A stretch of 64,000 nt of DNA from Oscillospiraceae bacterium. Its GTDB lineage: Bacteria > Bacillota > Clostridia > Oscillospirales > Ruminococcaceae. Positions 59,946 to 64,000 of this stretch are shown here, one piece after another. How positions within the stretch are numbered: position 1 is the first letter of the stretch; the number at the start of each line of letters is the position of its first letter. The DNA is taken from positions 62,001-126,000 of the forward strand of contig SVNC01000004.1 in assembly GCA_015067025.1 (NCBI GenBank), written 5' to 3'. The position numbers and the translations under genes were made by a program. Under the pieces are notes generated by a model that was given only the letters and a program-made list of their open reading frames with translations, was not told the DNA's origin and did no database searches.

Positions 59946-61631
59946 ATGTTAAAAGTGTTTAAAAATGCGAAGGTAAGAAGCAAGCTGTATATTTCATTTG
60001 GAATAGTTCTTGCCTTTCTGATACTCGTCACAATATTCTCAAGCACTGCATTTTTATCTGTTCGAGCAATCGTTTCAGAATTCTACCACAACACATTTGA
60101 GAGTGTTGAGCTTGCCGATGAGATCGATATCAAGATTCAGGAAAGTGCCAAGGATCTTTTACAGGCTATCAGCGAAACAGACGCCGCTCTGACAGATAAA
60201 TATCTTACCGAAGCACAGAACAATTTAGCTACCATCGAGTCAGACGTAACTGAGCTTGAAAATATATACACAGGTGATAAAGCGGCACTTGAAAAAATAA
60301 AGAGCGAATGCGAAACGGCTCACGGATACTTTGACGAGCTTGCTTCAAAGGTAAAGTCGAACGACGCAGAGGGTGCATATAACGTATATAAGACATACCT
60401 TATGCCCTCTCTCGAAACTGTAATAAAAACGGTCGACGAAATACAGAGCTACGCAGACGCAACAGCTGACGAGGAATACAAGGCTATCGGCACAAGAGTT
60501 GACCTTACGATTCTTATCGTTTCTGCAATCGGTGTTTTAGCTGTTATATTCGCAGCATTCACAGCATTCTACGTAACAAAACTTATCAGCACAGGTATCA
60601 AGCAGGTACAGAAGGCGGCTGAAAGCATGAGTGCAGGTAACTTCAAGGTTGATATCTCCTATCAGTCAAAGGATGAGATCGGTACACTTGCTGAAAGCAC
60701 GAGAGATCTTTCCAAGCGTATGGGCAAGGTTATTGCAGATATCGACACAGTTCTTGAAGCATTATCAATCGGTAATCTTACAGCAAGATCCACTGATGAA
60801 AAGATGTACATAGGCGACTTTGAAAATATCCTCGCTTCTATCAACAACTTAAGAACGAACCTCAACGATACAATGACACAGATCAACATTGCGGCAGATC
60901 AGGTTTCTGCAGGCTCTGATCAGGTATCAGCAGGTGCTCAGGCACTTTCTCAGGGTGCTACAGAGCAGGCTTCTTCCGTACAGGAATTAGCGGCTACTAT
61001 CACAGTTATTGCTCAGCAGATCAAGGAAAATGCAAACAGTGCAGAAAATGCCAGCAAGAAAACAGGCGAAGCCGGTGCAGAAATGGGCGAAGCAAATCAG
61101 AAGATGGCAGAGCTTGTTTCCGCTATGGAAGAGATCAGCACTTATTCAAACGAAATTCAGGCTATCATCAAGACTATCGAAGATATTGCCTTCCAGACAA
61201 ATATACTTTCTCTCAATGCGGCTGTTGAAGCTGCAAGAGCAGGCGAAGCAGGTAAGGGCTTCGCAGTAGTTGCTGACGAAGTAAGAAACCTTGCAGGTAA
61301 ATCAGCAGAGGCTGTAAACAATACTACAGCTCTTATCGAAAGCACGGTTGCTTCTATCGCAAAGGGTAACGCACTTGTTGACGAGGTTGCTCAGAGAATG
61401 AACGTTGTATCAGATGCGGCGGGAGAAGTTGCAAAGATAAACGGTGAGATATCCACAGCATCAAGACGTACAGCAGAATCCATCGAGCAGATCACAGTAG
61501 GCGTAGACCAGATCTCCAGCGTAGTTCAGACAAACTCTGCTACAGCAGAAGAATCCGCAGCAGCGTCTGAAGAGCTTTCAGGTCAGGCTACAATGCTGAA
61601 GGAACTCATCAGCACATTTACAGTAGAATAA
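59946..61631 (+). CDS. Methyl-accepting chemotaxis protein
   Basis: A 561-residue chemoreceptor. One membrane helix at about 15-37 ([18 protein letters not shown]), a four-helix-bundle type sensor (about 40-185), a second helix (about 190-212, [20 protein letters not shown]), a HAMP unit (to about 266) and a long signalling coiled coil. The hairpin tip is [20 protein letters not shown] then [19 protein letters not shown]. Ligand unknown. The nearest GGAG is 16 bases before ATG, longer than normal; a non-ATG start just upstream is possible. The flagellar genes elsewhere in the window supply its output. Confidence 0.95.
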   Translation: MLKVFKNAKVRSKLYISFGIVLAFLILVTIFSSTAFLSVRAIVSEFYHNTFESVELADEIDIKIQESAKDLLQAISETDAALTDKYLTEAQNNLATIESDVTELENIYTGDKAALEKIKSECETAHGYFDELASKVKSNDAEGAYNVYKTYLMPSLETVIKTVDEIQSYADATADEEYKAIGTRVDLTILIVSAIGVLAVIFAAFTAFYVTKLISTGIKQVQKAAESMSAGNFKVDISYQSKDEIGTLAESTRDLSKRMGKVIADIDTVLEALSIGNLTARSTDEKMYIGDFENILASINNLRTNLNDTMTQINIAADQVSAGSDQVSAGAQALSQGATEQASSVQELAATITVIAQQIKENANSAENASKKTGEAGAEMGEANQKMAELVSAMEEISTYSNEIQAIIKTIEDIAFQTNILSLNAAVEAARAGEAGKGFAVVADEVRNLAGKSAEAVNNTTALIESTVASIAKGNALVDEVAQRMNVVSDAAGEVAKINGEISTASRRTAESIEQITVGVDQISSVVQTNSATAEESAAASEELSGQATMLKELISTFTVE

Positions 61632-61659
61632 TTAATCTCTTCATTTTTTCTCCTATGTT

Positions 61660-61693
61660 TTGTACCGTCGCATAATGCGACGGTACAATTTTT
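61660..61693 (+). terminator. Terminator of the chemoreceptor gene
   Basis: TTGTACCGTCGCA pairs with TGCGACGGTACAA (61660-61687) around a 2-3 base loop, followed by TTTTT. The stem is unusually long and perfect. Confidence 0.88.
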
Positions 61694-61717
61694 AGAAAAA
61701 TAAGGAAAGGAACAAAT

Positions 61718-62548
61718 ATGGCTCAGCAAAGAGGATATAACAAGACCCCGTCCACCATAAAGCAACAGATCGAGATACTCGAAGAACGAGGATGTGAAAT
61801 AAACGATATTGAATATGCAAAAAAATGTCTTACCAATATAAACTATTATCGCCTTGCCCACTACTTTGCTCCCTTTAAGGAAAGCAAAAAAGGCAGATAT
61901 AAAAAAGGGACTACCTTTGAGGACGGTATGCGGTTATATGAGTTTGACAGACAGCTCCGCCGTCTTATTATGACGTTTCTTGAGGAGATAGAGATAAGCT
62001 TCCGTGCGATAGTATCAAACTATCACGCCATGAAATATGGTGCTTTAGGCTATCTCAACGCATCTACCTTTGATTCGGGGCATAACCACGCTTCTCACCT
62101 CACCCGTATCGAAAGACTTATGGAGCTTAACGAATCGGAGGATTTTGTAAAGCATCATAAAAATAAATACGGCGGCGTTATGCCGGTATGGGTAGCTATG
62201 GAGCTTTTCAGCTTCGGAAATCTTACCTACTTCTATATTGATATGAAGGAAGCCGACCAGAAGGAGCTGTCGGCAAAATATTACAACCTCAATTATCGTA
62301 TGGTAGAAAACTATCTGCTTTGTCTGTCAGATCTCAGAAATGCATGTGCTCATTATACAAGGCTTTATGAAAATCCCCTGCCTATGATACCGAAGGGCGA
62401 GCCTGACGGAACACTCCGTTCTTATCTTAATATTGCAAAGGCTCTTTATCCCGACAAGGAAAAATGGGAAAACGAATTTGATACAGCCCTTGCCGAGCTT
62501 ACAAGGAAGTATCATATGGAGGATAAAATGGACGGGTACGGGTTCTGA
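61718..62548 (+). CDS. Abi-family (AbiD/AbiF, Abi_2) HEPN abortive-infection protein
   Basis: A 276-residue Abi_2-type protein, a family known from lactococcal phage-resistance (AbiD, AbiF) and related to the HEPN nucleases. It begins with STIKQQIEILEERGCEINDI, then CLTNINYYRLAHYFAPFK and LYEFDRQLRRLIMTFLEEIE (family core). It ends with the putative RNase motif SDLRNACAHYTRLYENPL, Arg207-x4-His212. Some relatives form toxin-antitoxin or RNA-guided systems; here it stands alone with its own ribosome site (GGAAAGGAAC) and no partner gene. Defence is inferred from family. Confidence 0.88.
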   Translation: MAQQRGYNKTPSTIKQQIEILEERGCEINDIEYAKKCLTNINYYRLAHYFAPFKESKKGRYKKGTTFEDGMRLYEFDRQLRRLIMTFLEEIEISFRAIVSNYHAMKYGALGYLNASTFDSGHNHASHLTRIERLMELNESEDFVKHHKNKYGGVMPVWVAMELFSFGNLTYFYIDMKEADQKELSAKYYNLNYRMVENYLLCLSDLRNACAHYTRLYENPLPMIPKGEPDGTLRSYLNIAKALYPDKEKWENEFDTALAELTRKYHMEDKMDGYGF

Positions 62549-62660
62549 AATTTGCGGAGCAAATTTCAGAATGAAGTTTCGTGCTACGCACGAAGTGAAG
62601 AATGTGAAGTATGCCCTATCGGGCAAGTGAAGTTGCATCTTACGGTGCAGATTTTATTCA
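62549..62660. repeat. Array of short perfect hairpins after the Abi gene
   Basis: Four mini-palindromes are joined by GAAGT-type linkers: GAAATTTGCGGAGCAAATTTC (loop CGGA region), TTCGTGCTACGCACGAA, TGCCCTATCGGGCA and TGCATCTTACGGTGCA. Loops and linkers resemble the array at 28255-28380. No gene was seen here. Confidence 0.75.
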
Positions 62661-62670
62661 AATGATGCAA

Positions 62671-62698
62671 AAAAATCCGTGATTGCTCACGGATTTTT
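62671..62698. terminator. Bidirectional terminator between the Abi and lipoprotein genes
   Basis: AAAAATCCGTGA (62671-62682), loop TTGC, TCACGGATTTTT (62687-62698), with U-runs possible on both strands. Confidence 0.88.
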
Positions 62699-62700
62699 CT

Positions 62701-63564
62701 TTATCGTATTCGAATATTATAGTACTCTGATCCGTACTTTAATTTTGGAAAGCGTGCAAGCAGTTCTGTCGCATAAAAGTGACATTGATCTATCAGATAA
62801 CCGTTTTCAGTCTTTTTTAAAATCACTTGTTCTTCTTCTATAAGATCTTCATCTGTTCCCCAGTCCTCTTTGTAACCGATGCAGGTGAAATTCAGTATAA
62901 GGGTATTTTCATCGGGCTTTTCGTAAGAATCAAGGATAAGCTCTGACTGTCCGAGACCTATACCTCCTCCGCCGCCTGTCGGTCTGATATACCATTCATT
63001 TTGATAGACATAAACGCGTTCGTTCACAATATTTTTTTTCATATTTTCGGTTACCATACCGTTAAGCTCATTTATCCAGCTTTCCTTCGCCCTGTACAGT
63101 ATATTGAACCTCTGTGCATCCTCCGGTGAAGAAATAACCTCATTTGTGTCCATATCAATATATATTTTATCTTCTTCGTAAGCAATATCAAAATTCCATT
63201 TATTTACAGGAAAGGATGTTATAAATATAAAATGGCTATAATCATAGAGAATCTTCAGTATCTGCTCATTTTCTGTAAGCTCTTTAGGCGGATCAGATTC
63301 AGAGGTTACAGTTTCTTCCGACTGAGTTGTCGTAGTCTCAGGCATAGAGGTTACAGCTTCTTCCGACTGAATTGTTGTGGTTTCAGGTATAGAGGTTACT
63401 GTAGCTGAAGTCTGCTCTGTTGATGTGGTAGTAGATGTCGAATCCGAAACATCTGAAAGCAAGTTGTCATTACTGCTTGATATTTGGTTTTCTGTTATCG
63501 AGCATCCTGCACCGCAAAATGCAAATGCGATAACTATTAAAAACGACATTATTTTTTTCTTCAT
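62701..63564 (-). CDS. Lipoprotein with Thr/Ser/Glu-rich repeat linker
   Basis: A 287-residue predicted lipoprotein (KKKIMSFLIVIAFAFCGAGC, lipobox G-A-G-C). Residues about 25-95 are a flexible Ser/Thr/Glu-rich stalk holding two near-identical 16-residue repeats, PETTTIQSEEAVTSM and PETTTTQSEETVTSE. The C-terminal domain (about 100-287) is not recognised; it has YDYSHFIFITSFPVNKWNFD and LILNFTCIGYKEDWGTDEDL. It probably sits on the cell surface. It follows the C39-like peptidase gene by 19 bases and probably shares its transcript. Confidence 0.8.
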   Translation of the reverse strand: MKKKIMSFLIVIAFAFCGAGCSITENQISSSNDNLLSDVSDSTSTTTSTEQTSATVTSIPETTTIQSEEAVTSMPETTTTQSEETVTSESDPPKELTENEQILKILYDYSHFIFITSFPVNKWNFDIAYEEDKIYIDMDTNEVISSPEDAQRFNILYRAKESWINELNGMVTENMKKNIVNERVYVYQNEWYIRPTGGGGGIGLGQSELILDSYEKPDENTLILNFTCIGYKEDWGTDEDLIEEEQVILKKTENGYLIDQCHFYATELLARFPKLKYGSEYYNIRIR

Positions 63565-63583
63565 CAGGGTTACCGCCTTTCTG

Positions 63584-64000
63584 TTAATATAGATTAGAGA
63601 TGATCGTATAGTCTAAGATCTCTCCCATTTCATCTCCGCTATATCCTATACCATAAATCTCCATTTCATCCAGTGTGCGTTCCGTTCCATCCCAAGGATC
63701 TATAATAATGTATTCTCCGTTTTCTTTTCCTATTACAGTTGCCCAATGTTCGGACGGTTGTCCATTTCTGTCTGTACCATTTGCATGTATAAGAACGGGA
63801 TTACCGAGATACAGCTGTGCGTCAATACCTCTGAAAGTTTCTGCAGGACTATCCGAAGTTATCCAATATGCCGTACCTGAGACGTTTCCGTCGTTCCAGT
63901 TTATATTATCTACATTTTCGTCTATCCTAACATTTGCCCAGGAACCGTTACCGTCTGTTACGATATGTTCGGGTGTTATCTGCCTATTATATTTAATGCT
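63584..64000 (-). CDS. C39-like cysteine peptidase domain protein (C-terminal part)
   Basis: The frame enters from the right window edge and ends at TAA 63584-63586, giving 138 residues. AETFRGIDAQLYLGNPVLIH, PSEHWATVIGKENGEYIIID and PWDGTERTLDEMEIYG match the second half of papain-like C39/C39-like peptidase domains (catalytic His in H-W-A-T-V and Asp/Asn in D-P-W). The cysteine would lie beyond the window. Because the N-terminus is missing, secretion and full architecture cannot be judged. It is upstream of the lipoprotein gene. Confidence 0.75.
   Translation of the reverse strand, partial: SIKYNRQITPEHIVTDGNGSWANVRIDENVDNINWNDGNVSGTAYWITSDSPAETFRGIDAQLYLGNPVLIHANGTDRNGQPSEHWATVIGKENGEYIIIDPWDGTERTLDEMEIYGIGYSGDEMGEILDYTIISNLY

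Noticed and set aside
28255-62660. CRISPR arrays suggested by repeated hairpins
   Set aside because: Repeats are palindromes of different sequence and irregular spacing, without constant repeats and unique spacers; no cas genes are present.
1-64000. tRNA and rRNA genes
   Set aside because: No cloverleaf with 3' CCA, no T-loop GGTTCGA-type sequence in proper context and no rRNA segments were found by reading; a tRNAscan run would be decisive.

Overview
The window looks like the chromosome of a motile, anaerobic Clostridia-class Firmicute, most like Ruminococcus and relatives (Oscillospirales). The reasons are base composition in the mid-40s % G+C by eye, strong AGGAGG-type ribosome sites, near-perfect sigma-A promoters with 17-base spacers, lipoprotein signals, a darA-holB-ricT block, AddAB, a FabK-type fatty-acid cluster, ferredoxin-linked 2-oxoacid metabolism, a T-box leader and plant-polysaccharide glycosidases. 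The genus is an inference. No rRNA, tRNA, CRISPR array, prophage or intact insertion sequence was found.

Layout. 1-6.1 kb (minus): start of a flagellar operon, flgB-flgC-fliE-fliF-fliG-fliH-fliI, with fliI cut by the window edge. 7.2-11.7 kb (plus): a compact c-di-GMP-looking locus of PilZ protein, membrane PAS-GGDEF cyclase, ParA-like ATPase and ComFB-domain protein. 11.7-14.1 kb (minus): two paralogous proteins of unknown function (one with a DUF2089 head) and a YpsA-like SLOG protein. 14.1-23.1 kb (minus): acpP, then fabH-fabK-[transposase-like gene]-fabG-fabF-accB-fabZ-accC-accD-accA. 23.1-28.3 kb (plus): fabD, PAP2 phosphatase, aroE, aroK, amidohydrolase and a fumarase alpha subunit without its beta partner. 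28.3-33.3 kb: transglutaminase-like lipoprotein, trmL, degV, MATE exporter, VOC protein. 33.3-38.9 kb: iorA-iorB-aguA-aguB, flanked by two related repeat islands. 38.9-47.4 kb: Zn-ribbon protein, GH27 alpha-galactosidase and a basic amino acid decarboxylase on the minus strand; a GH26-like lipoprotein, AI-2E-type permease, NAD(P)HX repair enzyme and two small envelope proteins on the plus strand. 47.5-50.3 kb (minus): an HTH-cupin-acyl-CoA synthetase fusion behind a T-box leader. 50.3-59.8 kb: ricT-holB-darA (minus) and addB-addA (plus). 59.8-64 kb: chemoreceptor, Abi/HEPN defence protein, lipoprotein and the C-terminus of a C39-like peptidase.

How it fits together. The arylpyruvate:ferredoxin oxidoreductase (iorAB) and the T-box-controlled acyl-CoA synthetase could be two halves of reductive carboxylation, making aromatic amino acids from aryl acetates, a route known from rumen bacteria. 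By hand the T-box specifier reads best as UGG (Trp). This is the most interesting hypothesis in the window. Decarboxylase, AguA and AguB together give an arginine-agmatine-putrescine route. Flagellar, chemoreceptor and c-di-GMP genes form a motility/signalling theme. The gaps hold a second layer of structure: arrays of short perfect hairpins, MITE-like islands with AATTGTTGTTT termini, a direct repeat of about 158 bp flanking the ior-agu operon, and a family of long imperfect inverted repeats.
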